A DNA stretch of 64,000 bases from Nothophaeocryptopus gaeumannii (lineage: Eukaryota; Ascomycota; Dothideomycetes; Mycosphaerellales; Mycosphaerellaceae), in contig JASISA010000026.1 in assembly GCA_031771865.1 (NCBI GenBank), forward strand, positions 1,488,001 through 1,552,000, given 5' to 3'. Made by a program: the position numbers and the translations under genes. Under the pieces are notes generated by a model. It was not told the origin of the DNA. It saw only the letters and a program-made list of their open reading frames with translations, and ran no database searches. Numbering within the stretch: the first letter of the stretch is position 1; the number at the start of each line of letters is the position of its first letter. Positions 46,347-56,221 of the stretch are shown piece by piece.

Positions 46347-47476
46347 CTAGCCGCGAGCACCACCTTGATAGTTTGGCAGTTTTGATGGGTGATACGCGCA
46401 AGTGGTCTCGTGAGCGCCATTGCCAGCCGCCCAGATACCGGTAGGACCTCCATACTGCGCATAACAGAGCCAGCAGAAGTCGTGCTTGCACATCTTGCCT
46501 GTCCAGTGTTAGCCGTGCCTCTCTCTCTCACATTAAAAACCCAACGCTCGGAGTACCCACAAGTGAAGTGATCACATCCTCCATTCTTCTGCAATGGAAC
46601 TTCACACTTCGGGCAAATTTTCGAATTCTTCGCCACCGTCTGTTTCGACAGCTCTTCCTCTTTCAGCTTGTCCTTGCTACGTTCGCGATACTCCGTGCAA
46701 GACATATCCTCATGCATAGGGACTTCGCAGCTGAAGCAGTACCGGTATTTGCAGCTCTGACAGGTGAAGATGTGGCCGTCGCTCATGGAGGAGCCGAATT
46801 TGCAGGTTGAGGAGGGACAATCGATCCAGTCGGGGTCTTGGCGGAGGACCGAGAGGAGGGCTTTTTCGTTGATCCTGGATAGCGTTAGTATGTGGAAGGC
46901 ATGGTGGTAGTGGGAGGCGACTTACTTCGCCTCAAGCCCCTTGGGCAAACTCTTCTCCAACTGACGGATCTCCTCCGTCTCCATGATGTGCTCACAGTGT
47001 GGGCAACTCAGCTTATCCCAGTCTTTGCTCTCTAGCTGAGCTCGGAGCGACTGATCCCAGCACTTAAAGCAGACTTCGTGGTCTGGAGTGAATCCCTTGT
47101 GAGGATGTTTGGGAAAGCGGCTTTTGGAGACGAGTGTGCAACAGATGCTACATTCTTTCTTGCGGCCGAATTGGCGCTTGGAGGACGGCTCGGATTCTGC
47201 GGCGTGCGAAGGTGCATCGTCGTCGTCGCTCTTCAGGAGCATGGGCAGCTTTCGTTTGCGAGGCGCCTTCGGCGTGGTGGTGTTGCGGTTGAATGGGGTC
47301 GGAGGGTTGGCCTTGTCATCGTCCATTGAGGGCAGGGCGACCATGGTGTAGCTTGTGACGTTGTCGTCGCCTTGTCGAGGGATGAAGGTGGATGGTGTAG
47401 AGGTGAGCAAGTCAAGAAGTCGGGAAGTACAGGTGAGCTTTGAGGCGCTAGTGCGTCGACTAGCGTCAGTAGTCAT
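46347..47476 (-). CDS. RBR (RING-IBR-RING) protein, copy 5, intact, 338 aa
   Basis: Three exons: 47476-46926, 46874-46561 and 46498-46347, phases 2 and 1. The N-terminal 105 residues are polar with a basic patch (KAPRKRKLP). RING1 has KECSICCTL, HEVCFKCWDQSL and LSCPHCEHIM. IBR has DWIDCPSSTCKFG, FTCQSCKYRYCFSC and HEDMSC. RING2 has ICPKCEVPLQKNGGCDHFTC, with the putative catalytic Cys in GGC, then CKMCKHDFCWLC and the distal HETTCAYH ligands, so both zinc sites are complete. Intron 1 is at the family RING1-IBR position; intron 2 splits the Cys codon of FTC (T|GC), as in copy 4. It is the most canonical RBR here and a good candidate for an active E3 ligase. Copies 4 and 5 are probably tandem duplicates now separated by the hAT element. 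Confidence 0.87.
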
Positions 47477-47817
47477 GTGTTAGCATGTGAAGATAGCCTC
47501 TGAAGTGAGGTTTGCGAGTAACGTCTCGTGCTTCACCACCTTCCAGCTGAAACTCCTTTTCATTCACTCAAAGGCAACTACGCAAGTGACATGTGACTGT
47601 CTTAAGGCTTACGAATGTTGCTGTGGTATGGTACTCTTTGCTGCTATTGGTAAAGACCTTCGTTTGCTGACGCTTTTCCGTTCACTCCAGGAGACTTTGC
47701 TTCTAGAGTCGAGCTGTGCACAAACCACCTCCTGCTCGCTTCACTCGCTTAAGCAGCTTCACCTTCCGGTTGGCTAGCAACATGAAGTTGCAGATTTCGC
47801 CTCTTCCCTAGCAAGCT
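47477..47817. other. Short intergenic stretch between RBR copies 5 and 6
   Basis: About 340 bp, upstream of copy 5 and downstream of copy 6 (both minus strand). A 96-codon plus-strand frame has no motif. It probably holds the copy 5 promoter. Confidence 0.4.
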
Positions 47818-48900
47818 TTAAGCCATCCGGGTCGCCGGACGTGCTGTCCAGTGCTCGCACCACTGGCTGTGCATGTAGGGTCCCCAGCGCTCAATTGTAC
47901 GACGTAGAGCCAGACATGCCCAGCAGCAAGCGTAGTTGCACTTTGGGTTCGAGCATGTTACCTCATCACATCCGCCTCTAGGTCTCGTCAGTCAAATCCG
48001 CAATGTGACTGCGGTCGGATAACTCACAAGCCTTTCTGAACGAACATGGAGCAGCCTGGGCAGGTTTTCGTGTGCTTCTCCAAGTGTTCCTTGTCCAACT
48101 TTGCCGCGTCTTCACGCTTGCCTTTGAAGTGCTCCGCACGCAGTACCCGGCAAAGCGTGCCGTTCTCGACACAGGGCTCGCCACAGTGGGAGCAAGACCG
48201 GATTGAGCAGACTTCGCAATCCCAGATGTCGTCGTGTACAGTATGCTGCTCGTGACTGCACTCTTGGAGACTGCAACGACCAGTTCGATTTCCATCGGGC
48301 ATGCACCTCGTGAGTTTCTGTGAGAGCAGCCTGAAGCAGAGTCAGCATGTGCGAATCTAAGATATCCTGATCTCTTACCTCTTCCACGTCTTTTCCGTCG
48401 CGAGTCGCTTGATGTCTTTCTCATCCATCTTCTGCTCACACTCTGCGTGTAGGCAGCAGATATCTTCAATCGGATGTTCTGACTGCTTCTGAAGCCACGT
48501 CTTCCAGCATTCCTCGCACGAGGTAGCGACATGGCGGCACCCGCTTTTCTTCGGCATCAACAGGGTGTCGGTCTCATTATGGCAGGTCTGACACTCAAAG
48601 ACTGGGTTCATGAATCTGTAATGAAGTCAGCTGGAGTCGTGCAGTGTACATAATCTTCACTTACACCTTCCACGTCTCCGATGAGAGCTTCTTGACATCC
48701 ATAACGTCCAACAAGTTGCCACAGTCGATACATGGTACACTATCTCGTGGCACTTTGTTTGCTTGAGTAGCCAGATGGTGATGCCAGTCTTCGGTGCAAA
48801 ACTTAGCGCCGTGAGTGCAGCCACTGCGTTGCGGCTTGTGTAGATTCACTGGCCCCTTTGCCGTCAACGGCCTGACGCAGTCGACGTTGAGGCAGAACAA
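47818..48900 (-). CDS. RBR-family protein, copy 6, with duplicated RING1 module; 5' end unresolved
   Basis: Exons: about 48900-48665, 48615-48379, 48330-48028 and 47977-47818; all phases agree. Exon 1 encodes a RING1-like module: LFCLNVDC, SGCTHGAKFCTEDW, VPCIDCGNLL, ending ETWKV. The next exon encodes a second: ECQTCHNE, SGCRHVATSCEECW, CCLHAECEQKM, ending KTWKR. That exon is 237 nt with phase-2 introns on both sides, so it could be duplicated without breaking the frame. IBR (CSLQECSHEQ, WDCEVCSIRSCSHC) and RING2 (KTCPGCSMFVQKGLGGCDEV, then CNYACCWACL and a distal HSQWCEHW) follow. No in-frame ATG precedes exon 1 before a stop; an ATG at 49024 is in another frame. An upstream exon is missing from my model or the 5' end is broken. 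Confidence 0.75.
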
Positions 48901-49167
48901 CTTCGTTGCGGTCTGATGATGTTGATGGATTGCTGACGATGGTGTTGGCGTTTGTTCTCGAAGACAGAGGCCAGCAGAAGGGCGCGGAGGCTGGCCGAGT
49001 GCGGAAGCTGTTCCGCGTTGACATGTGAAAGTCAGCGTTTGCGGCGTTAGAGGCTTGGCATCTGCAGCTTTCCTACTGTTTCACGGCGTCAAATTTCACC
49101 TCACGCCACACAAGGATATACCGGCCTACTTTTCGACAATCGTCACGACCAGTCATCACAAAGCATT

Positions 49168-49651
49168 AGCGCATTCAAACACTTCCGCAAGAGCTGCAAG
49201 ACGAGATCCTCCGTACGCTCTTGCTCCAAGATCCAGGTCCCGTCGAGATCCACAAAGGCGACCGCCCGCCCAATTACCTCAAGAGTAGTCGAAAGACCCG
49301 AAAACTGTTTGCAACACGTTACTACGGATCCAGAACTTTCGTCATCGTCGGAGAATCGAGCGCCATACTGGGCTGGGCTCAAGCCTTGCCAGCAAAGCAT
49401 CGCGCCCTCATCAAGTCATGCCGAATGCTTATGAACTGGCCGTCCAGGACGTACAGCCCAGATTACTCAACAGTCCATCAGGTGGATGGGTATCAACGCT
49501 CTGAGGGACATTCGAGAGGACCTAGAGGCGGTGGGCGTGCTTCCGTAGAACCTGACAATCAATATCAGCGCTATCGGCGAGGACGGGCTATTTGAAGCCC
49601 ACTGGGCGTCCGAAGAGCAGCCTCTGAATGCTCCTGACGTCTCATTGGTAA
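49168..49651 (+). pseudogene. Degenerate small gene of unknown function (LPQEL-type fungal family)
   Basis: Coherent coding sequence without a usable start. From about 49172 it reads LPQELQDEILRTLLLQDP, the N-terminal helix pattern common to small F-box-like fungal proteins, then FVIVGESSAILGWAQALP. A frame change near 49440-49480 leads to INALRDIREDLEAVGVLP, then an in-frame TAG, then NLTINISAIGEDGLFEAHW. A possible splice acceptor (CATTAG) precedes the first piece, so an exon may lie upstream. A stop plus a frame change suggest a pseudogene. I cannot name the family with confidence. Confidence 0.45.
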
Positions 49652-50062
49652 GTAATGCGATCCTGACCGCGGGCAGTGGATACTTTAGACTGACTTTGAC
49701 TCGCAGGTTTGACTGAAGCTGCGCAAGATGTCTCGTCGGAATCGGAACTCAAGAAACGGAGTCTTGGAAGATGGTCCGTGATACTCATGTAAGAGCATGC
49801 GTCAAACGTCGCGGGCCGGGACATTGAGATGAAGAGCGTGTTGGGAGGATCGAGCTCGTGGGCTGAATTGAAAAAGCGGCGAGCGCGTTGGACACGCTTG
49901 GAATCGACTTGCCACTGCCCGGTGTCCTTCCAAGTGTGACGATGGCGGCCTCCTCTTGAGTGCTCTCAAGAATATCCTACCCTGCGCAGCTTGCGCGATC
50001 GGGTGCGTCCATGAACCACGAAGACATGGTATACCACTTCCATCTAAAGCCATCCTCTCTTC
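49652..50062. other. Intergenic, no supported gene
   Basis: About 410 bp. The minus frame 50053-49802 is arginine-rich and without a motif. It is probably the 3' flank of the uL23m gene. Confidence 0.4.
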
Positions 50063-50653
50063 TCATGTACTCCTCCCCAAACTCGTATTGAACCCCCTCT
50101 CTTGCGGCTTCCACTTCGCCCTCCCCTCCAAAAGCGCCTTAGCCTGCTCCCTCATCCTCTCCGTCCGATCCTCACTAAACTTCTGATCCCTATCCGTCCC
50201 CAAAGTCTCCTGAAACTTCTTCTGCTCACCACTCGCTTCTTCCACATTCTGCTTATCCCACTCCTTATAGTCCTCCGGCTCCTCAGGCCACACAAACGGC
50301 CTCGCAAGCTCCACGGTCATGAACTTCTTTGACCGAGGACGATGCCATCTTCGCACCGCAGGACGGATCAAGCCCGGTCGACCGGATTGTACGCGGGATT
50401 GTTTTACGTAGGAGCGGACGCCGAGGATTTCGACGGAGTAGGCGTGCCAGAGGTAGTCGCGGAGATCGAGTTTGGAGAACCAGAGGGGGACGTGGAATCT
50501 GGCGTGGAAGGGCGATAGTTGCTCGGAACGGAGGAGAGCGATGCTGAAGTTCGGTCTGGCGAGGTCAGTAATGCGATCTCCAAGCAGGATTGAGGAGGTG
50601 GTTGCGTACATGAACAGCTCTTTCGAGCCGACTCTGAAGGATGGGGCAGCCAT
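50063..50653 (-). CDS. MRP20: Mitochondrial large-subunit ribosomal protein uL23m (yeast Mrp20 homologue), 178 aa
   Basis: Two exons: 50653-50610 and 50555-50063. The intron (GTACGC/CGCCAG, branch CTGAC) is phase 2. Joining gives GSKELF-I-PNFSIALLRS, the conserved start of fungal mitochondrial L23. The core has FHVPLWFSKLDLRDYLWHAY and VEILGVRSYVKQSRV. A fungal-type charged C-terminal extension follows (FVWPEEPEDYKEWDK, with repeated Glu/Lys). It binds 23S-type rRNA near the exit tunnel of the mitoribosome. There is no obvious cleavable presequence, which is common for this protein. Confidence 0.87.
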   Translation of the reverse strand: MAAPSFRVGSKELFMYATTSSILLGDRITDLARPNFSIALLRSEQLSPFHARFHVPLWFSKLDLRDYLWHAYSVEILGVRSYVKQSRVQSGRPGLIRPAVRRWHRPRSKKFMTVELARPFVWPEEPEDYKEWDKQNVEEASGEQKKFQETLGTDRDQKFSEDRTERMREQAKALLEGRAKWKPQERGFNTSLGRST

Positions 50654-51005
50654 TGGAATGGCTTGCTTTGTTGGGGTTTGCTCAGTCTCAAAGGTGATGC
50701 GAAGTGATACGAGTTGGTTCCAGAAGGTCTATTCCCGCGCAATCGGTGGTAATTGATGATCTATCCGAAGCCTTACTTGAAGTTGAAGTTGTTCAGAGCC
50801 ATCGTCCGCATGCAAGACTTGCGGAGGTTCTCCCAGGACTCAGGACTCTGAAGCAAGCTTTCTTCGGCTCGCACCGCTCAGGTCCGAACTTCTCCACCTC
50901 TCGCCATCATCATTCACTTGTTGACTTCACGATTAGCTTCAAGCTGGGTCCACATCCATCTTCGACCTGGTTTCCGGGCGTTTGTGAGTTGTGAGACCTC
51001 GCGAC
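50654..51005. promoter_or_regulatory. Divergent promoter region of uL23m and DUF202 genes
   Basis: About 350 bp between two divergent starts, with short overlapping frames without motifs. It must contain both promoters; I see no recognisable element. Confidence 0.35.
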
Positions 51006-51674
51006 ATGGATCAACGCTCGATCACGAACTCTCTGTCCAGCGCAGATCGCCAACTGCTTCACGAACCCTACAATCCTCTCTACAACATCTTTGGGTCCAA
51101 GCCAGTGCTGGTTCATCAGTATGTTTCATCACACTCCATACCGTCAGCATGGTCAAGATGAATATTGATAGGTGCTATAGACACAATTCTCTATCCGGCT
51201 CAGCGTTCGCTTCAACTCCTCTGACCGGCCCACTTCTATTCGACAACAACGACTCCGATGCCCGGGACCATTGCGCAGCAGAGCGGACTTTCCTCTCATG
51301 GCTTCGTCTTGCAGTCTACATGGCTGTAGTCAGTATAGCTATTTTGATCTCCTTCCATTTGAAGCATCAACCTTCTGAGCTGGAAAGAAAAGTGGCATTG
51401 CCTTTTGGAATCGTATTTTGGTTATTGGCATTGGCATGTATGGTGAGCGGACTGAACAATTACATCAAGACTGTCAATCGATATAGTCGAAGACAAGCAT
51501 TGGTTCAGAGTGGATGGGGCACGCAGGTTGTGAGTATTTGGCTTTCCTTTCTTGAGCGGAGGCGATGGCTTACTTGCTTTCTAGGTGTTCACAGTAGTGG
51601 CGTGTGCCATTATTGCCGCCTGTGCGTTGTTCCTCAGTACGCAAGCAAGGACTGCAAATGCGAAGCAAAGATGA
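51006..51674 (+). CDS. DUF202-domain small membrane protein, 186 aa
   Basis: Three exons: 51006-51118, 51172-51529 and 51585-51674, with strong GTATGT/GATAG and GTGAGT/TCTAG junctions and consistent phases. After a polar N-terminus (MDQRSITNSLSSADRQLL) comes the family motif ARDHCAAERTFLSWLRLAVY with the first membrane helix. The second helix is ALPFGIVFWLLALACMVSG and the third is FTVVACAIIAACALFLS. Three transmembrane helices and the AERTFLSWLR signature match DUF202, also found in the Vtc1 subunit of the vacuolar polyphosphate polymerase. Most fungal DUF202 proteins of this size have no known role. No SPX or catalytic domain is fused to it. Confidence 0.85.
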
Positions 51675-52301
51675 CATATGATCAGACGATATTACGATTA
51701 TGATGAAATCTCTCCCAGGGTAGAAGGTCGCGCCCGATCGCCGGCATTGTACGATGTCAATCTAGGAGTGAGATACTTGACAACCTTTGTCACGAGTCTC
51801 CGGCGTGGATATGCTCTGGAAAGATATTGTCACAGAAGCCGCATTGTAAAATTGCGATGTCGACTCTGATGGTCCAGGGAGGACAACGACTGAATATTGA
51901 CTGGGGTTTGAAATCCCGCTGAGGACTTGGCGAGGATTCTATGCGCGAGGCGCGGAGCGCAGTGAGGGATGAGAGCGAAGGAAGCAGTCCTGCATGCTTT
52001 TGTACTGTGTGTGAGCATGAGACAGGTATAACAGAGGATGGGTTAAAGAGGCATGGGTTTTGGTCGAGCAGATCTTGCAATTATGCCATGACGAATTACG
52101 CCGGTTCGTCTAGACGCCACACCTGCTTTCCCCAGCAGGACGCTCTCTGTCGTAAGCCTCTCCATTCATACATCTGATATCCATCCTCATCATTTACAAG
52201 CCGTACGAGGCAAGCCTCATCGAGGCCGACACTTAGCTTCATTTGCTGGCCAAAGCAACCCGTTCCTGTGCCGGTCTTCCTATCCCTCCTCATATGGCAG
52301 C
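51675..52301. other. Intergenic between convergent genes
   Basis: About 630 bp between the stops of the DUF202 gene and RPA2. Only short overlapping frames; nothing recognisable. Confidence 0.45.
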
Positions 52302-53190
52302 TCACAGTTCCAGCAACGCCCACGTCGAGTCGTCCACAGTCGTATAAATCTTGCCAAGGCCCATCAACTCATCACCAGCCTTGGAAACCTCTACGAGCTC
52401 CAAGCCGACCCGTGTGGCGATATCCTGCGCATGCAGCCCCTCGTTCGTCTGTGGCGTTGACTTCAAGCATGCGATCACCTTCCTCGCTGCTGGGGACAGA
52501 CCAGCCAAATCTTGATTTCCGCCACCATTCATTCCACCGTTCATCTGCTGTTGTTCATGATAGCCATTCGTCGGCTGCGCCGCACCTCCGTTTGCCTGGA
52601 TACTATCCACGGGTCCCTTGGCGAAGTGTAGATGGACGACCGTCGACTCTAACAAGTGGTATGCGACTTCGTTCAAGTCGTGAATAGGACGAATGTATTG
52701 CGCTCCGACATGTCTCTTGTTGTTGAACTGCTTCAATCGGCCCCAGACTCTTGCATACCCTGTCTCTACCACCTTGTTCTTGTTCGACCCATCGTCACTC
52801 ATTTGCGCCTCAGCATCAACCCACACCTTCACCTCGATGATACCTGTCCCGTCATCCAACTTGTATGTTACATTCGTTGTCTGTGTTGAGATGTTTCTGA
52901 CTTGCCCCACGAAGGTGACTTGTGTGGCTTCGTTGTCGTCGATCATGAAATGATCGGCGTCTGGGTGCGGGTGGAAGGCATCGACAAGTTGTTTGATTGT
53001 GACGGGGCGGAGGGTGTCTTTGCCGTATGTGCGCTTCGTGTTCGCAGAGTCGCCAGCGCCTTGAGATCCGGGCATGAAGCCTCCGCCTGCGTTGCCGCCT
53101 TGAGCGCCATAGGAGGTTGTGCTGTAGCCGTAGTCTGGGAGTGAGGTCAGTGACGGAATGAAGGAATTGCAATGACGATAACATACCCAT
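52302..53190 (-). CDS. RFA2: Replication protein A 32-kDa subunit (RPA2/RFA2), 278 aa
   Basis: The single-stranded DNA-binding heterotrimer subunit for replication, repair and checkpoint signalling. Exon 1 holds only 4 coding bases (ATGG, 53190-53187), followed by GTATGT. Exon 2 is 53134-52302 and restores MDYGYSTTSYGAQGG, the typical Gly/Ser/Tyr-rich N-terminus that is phosphorylated in other species. The OB fold includes LRPVTIKQLVDA, VTFVGQVRNIS, YKLDDGTGIIEVKVWVD and YARVWGRLKQFNNKRHVGAQ. The C-terminal winged helix is in LHAQDIATRVGLELVEVSKA, ending with DDSTWALLEL. A MluI-type box lies about 96 bp upstream. The gene is divergent from DBP10. Confidence 0.93.
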
Positions 53191-53476
53191 GATCGCGAGC
53201 GCTTCCACAGTTTGCAACGAAGTGTGGACAGCAAGAGTTTTAGTTGGGCGGACGTGTTTGGCCCTTGTTAATGTTAAAGTGGAAAACGCGTCTTCGTATT
53301 GACGCGACTCAGGCAACAACGATGTGGGGCAATCCGTGAGGCACCAACTCGACCATCAAATTGTCCGTCACGTGCCACCATCAATATTTGATCCAGCGAG
53401 ACTATACCGAAAAGTTCGATATGCGACTTGGAACATTTCTTCGCCCCACAACCAATTCGAGCCTGACGCCGTCAAG
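53191..53476. promoter_or_regulatory. Divergent RPA2/DBP10 promoter with a MluI cell-cycle box
   Basis: ACGCGT at 53286-53291, with a related GACGCGAC at 53301-53308. ACGCGT (MCB) is the site of the MBF factor that drives G1/S genes, including replication genes, in yeasts. Its position 96 bp upstream of the RPA2 start fits that role. Confidence 0.5.
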
Positions 53477-56221
53477 ATGGTCCGCGCAGCGTCGCCCGCG
53501 CTCTCCGAGAACGACGTCGATATCTCCAAGGCGCTGTTCGCGAACGGCGGCTTTGGCAGCGACGTTGCAGACTCAGATATCGAACTTCCCCAGCAAGAAC
53601 CACCACCCGCTGGAGCAGCGTTAGACGATTCCGACGAGGAGGACTCTGCCTTCATTGCCGCTACCCAGAAGGCCGCCAACCGCAAGAATGACTCTACATC
53701 TGCGAAGAAGGCCGGTGCCTTCAAGACAATGGGCCTCAACGAGCATCTTCTAAAAGCCATCACCCGCAAAGGCTTCTCCGTTCCCACGCCGATTCAGCGA
53801 AAGACGATTCCTTTGATATTGGATGGGCAGGATGTCGTGGGAATGGCGAGAACAGGCTCAGGGAAGACGGCGGCATTTGTAATCCCCATGATTGAGAAAT
53901 TGAAGTCGCATAGCGCCAAAGTGGGTGCCCGAGCAATTGTGCTGTCTCCCAGCAGAGAATTGGCATTGCAGACGCTGAAGGTGGTGAAAGAGATGGGCAA
54001 AGGAACAGACCTGCGTACAACTTTGCTCGTGGGAGGAGACAGCCTGGAAGATCAGTTCAGCAGCATGGCGAGCAACCCGGATATCATCATTGCCACTCCA
54101 GGGCGGTTCGAGCATCTGAAGGTCGAGATGAGCCTGGAGCTATCGAGTGTGAGATATGTGGTGTTTGATGAGGCGGATAGACTGTTCGAGATGGGTTTTG
54201 CGGCACAGCTACACGAGATCATGCACTCCTTGCCCAGCTCAAGACAGACGCTGCTGTTCTCGGCAACATTGCCAAAGAGCTTGGTCGAGTTCGCCCGAGC
54301 TGGTCTGCAGGAGCCGAAGCTGGTCCGACTGGATGCGGAAAGCAAGATCGCGCCTGGGCTTCAAAGTGCCTTCTTCACGGTGAAGAGATCGGAGAAAGAG
54401 GGCGCTCTATTGCATATTCTTCAAGACGTGATCAAGATGCCCACAGGCGCAGCAGATGCGGCCAAGAAATTTGAAAAGTCAAGGGACGGGAGTAAGAAGC
54501 GCAAGCGAGGAGTAGATGCGCCTGCTGCGAACGAGGCTCCTTCGCCTCATTCAACTGTTGTCTTTGCCGCCACGAAGCATCATGTTGAGTACCTGGCACA
54601 ATTCCTCAAGGCATACGGATACGCGACATCGTATGTCTACGGCTCTCTGGATCAGACCGCGCGAAAGATGCAAGTGCAGGACTTCCGGAGCGGTGCTACA
54701 AACATTCTCGTTGTCACTGACGTGGCAGCTCGTGGTCTGGACGTTCCTCTGCTCGCAAACGTTATCAACTACGACTTTCCATCCCAGCCAAAGATCTTCG
54801 TGCATCGTGTTGGACGGACTGCCAGAGCCGGTAAAAAAGGGTGGAGTTACAGCTTGATCACAGGCCAAGACATGCCCTACCTGTTGGACCTGCAGCTCTT
54901 CCTGAGTCGCAAGCTCATTTTGGGCAGGGGCGAGAAAGAGTACGGCGTGTTTCAGAACGCAGTCGTAGTGGGGAATATGCGACGAGACGAGCTCGAGCGC
55001 TTGATAGAGGAATCAAACAAGCTCATCGAGGAAGATGAAGACCTGCTAGGAATGCGAGAAGTAGCGGCGAAGGGTGAGAAGCAGTACTTGCGCACGCGTA
55101 ATGCCGCTTCAGCGGAAAGCGTGAAGCGAGCGAAGACCCTGTCGCATAGCGGAGATTCTTCTGGGACTAACATGCTGTTTGAGGCAGAAGAGAGTGCAGA
55201 TGTGGAGCAGCAAAGACTGAACATGTTGGCGCGAGTATCTGGGTTCAGACCTACGGAAACAGTGTTCGAGATCGGCAAGCGAGGTGTACAGAACGAGGCC
55301 GCAGATGTTATGAGGAAGCGGAGAGCAAAGATCGATCCCAAATATCGCAGAAACGAGGACGACAGTGACGTCGAGCACGGTGAAGAGGCTACTAATGGCG
55401 CTGCAAAGTCAATCGCCAATGCTGCGGAGGAGTCAGACGACGATGATCTTGTTCTAACACAGCCCAACGGCGCCGACATGGACATTGCTTCCGACTCTGA
55501 ACTTGAACTCACCTTCACCGCACCACCCGAAGAACCTACCAAGAACGGCAGAAAGAAATCCAAGACTGGCCCGGTTCAAGACTCCGAATTCTTCATGTCC
55601 TACACACCTTCAACAATAAACCTTGCCGAAGACCGCGGCTACGGCGTACATTCCGGTGGGACAAATGCTTCCAATCACTTTCTCGACCAAGCACGAGGGG
55701 CGACGATGGACTTGACAAATGACGAAGACAGCGGATTCAAAGAGGCTAGTCGAGCAAAAGGGCTGAGATGGGATAAGAAGTCTAAGAAGTACGTTCAACG
55801 CGCCAACGATGAAGACGGAAGCAAAGGCGCCAAAATGATACGTGGTGAATCTGGACAGAAAATTGCCGCTTCGTTCAAATCTGGACGATATGATGCATGG
55901 AAGAAGGCGAATCGAGTCGAGAGACTTCCGCGTGTTGGCGAACAGGAACGCTCCAATGCGCACTTCGCTGCGAACGGTGGCGGTGATAGAAGGTTCAAAC
56001 ACAAGCAAGAAAGGGCGCCGAAGGAAGCGGACCGGTATAGGGATGACTACCACGTGCGGCAGAAGAGAGTTGCTGAGGCGAAGGAGAAGAGGGTGGGCAA
56101 GTTTGCCGAGGGCAAGGGCAAGAGTGAGTTGAGAGGCGTGGACGATGTGAGGAAATTGAGGAGAGGACAGGAGAAGAGAAGAGAGAAGAATGCTCGGCCG
56201 CAGAAGGGGGGGAAGTTTTAG
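53477..56221 (+). CDS. DBP10: DEAD-box RNA helicase DBP10 (60S ribosome biogenesis), 914 aa
   Basis: A single exon. Motifs in order: Q motif GFSVPTPIQRKTIPLIL, motif I ARTGSGKT, Ia PSRELALQT, II VFDEADRLFEMGF, III SATL, and the C-terminal helicase part DVAARGLDVP and HRVGRTARAG. An acidic N-terminus and a long C-terminal extension with a conserved segment FFMSYTPSTINLAEDRGYGV, then a basic Lys/Arg tail, are specific to Dbp10, a nucleolar helicase for large-subunit rRNA maturation. ATG 53477 (MVRAASPALSEND) is chosen; the frame stays open upstream to 53324, but that part looks like leader. A Lys-rich insert (KKRKRGVDAP) sits between the two helicase lobes. Intact. Confidence 0.93.
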   Translation: MVRAASPALSENDVDISKALFANGGFGSDVADSDIELPQQEPPPAGAALDDSDEEDSAFIAATQKAANRKNDSTSAKKAGAFKTMGLNEHLLKAITRKGFSVPTPIQRKTIPLILDGQDVVGMARTGSGKTAAFVIPMIEKLKSHSAKVGARAIVLSPSRELALQTLKVVKEMGKGTDLRTTLLVGGDSLEDQFSSMASNPDIIIATPGRFEHLKVEMSLELSSVRYVVFDEADRLFEMGFAAQLHEIMHSLPSSRQTLLFSATLPKSLVEFARAGLQEPKLVRLDAESKIAPGLQSAFFTVKRSEKEGALLHILQDVIKMPTGAADAAKKFEKSRDGSKKRKRGVDAPAANEAPSPHSTVVFAATKHHVEYLAQFLKAYGYATSYVYGSLDQTARKMQVQDFRSGATNILVVTDVAARGLDVPLLANVINYDFPSQPKIFVHRVGRTARAGKKGWSYSLITGQDMPYLLDLQLFLSRKLILGRGEKEYGVFQNAVVVGNMRRDELERLIEESNKLIEEDEDLLGMREVAAKGEKQYLRTRNAASAESVKRAKTLSHSGDSSGTNMLFEAEESADVEQQRLNMLARVSGFRPTETVFEIGKRGVQNEAADVMRKRRAKIDPKYRRNEDDSDVEHGEEATNGAAKSIANAAEESDDDDLVLTQPNGADMDIASDSELELTFTAPPEEPTKNGRKKSKTGPVQDSEFFMSYTPSTINLAEDRGYGVHSGGTNASNHFLDQARGATMDLTNDEDSGFKEASRAKGLRWDKKSKKYVQRANDEDGSKGAKMIRGESGQKIAASFKSGRYDAWKKANRVERLPRVGEQERSNAHFAANGGGDRRFKHKQERAPKEADRYRDDYHVRQKRVAEAKEKRVGKFAEGKGKSELRGVDDVRKLRRGQEKRREKNARPQKGGKF

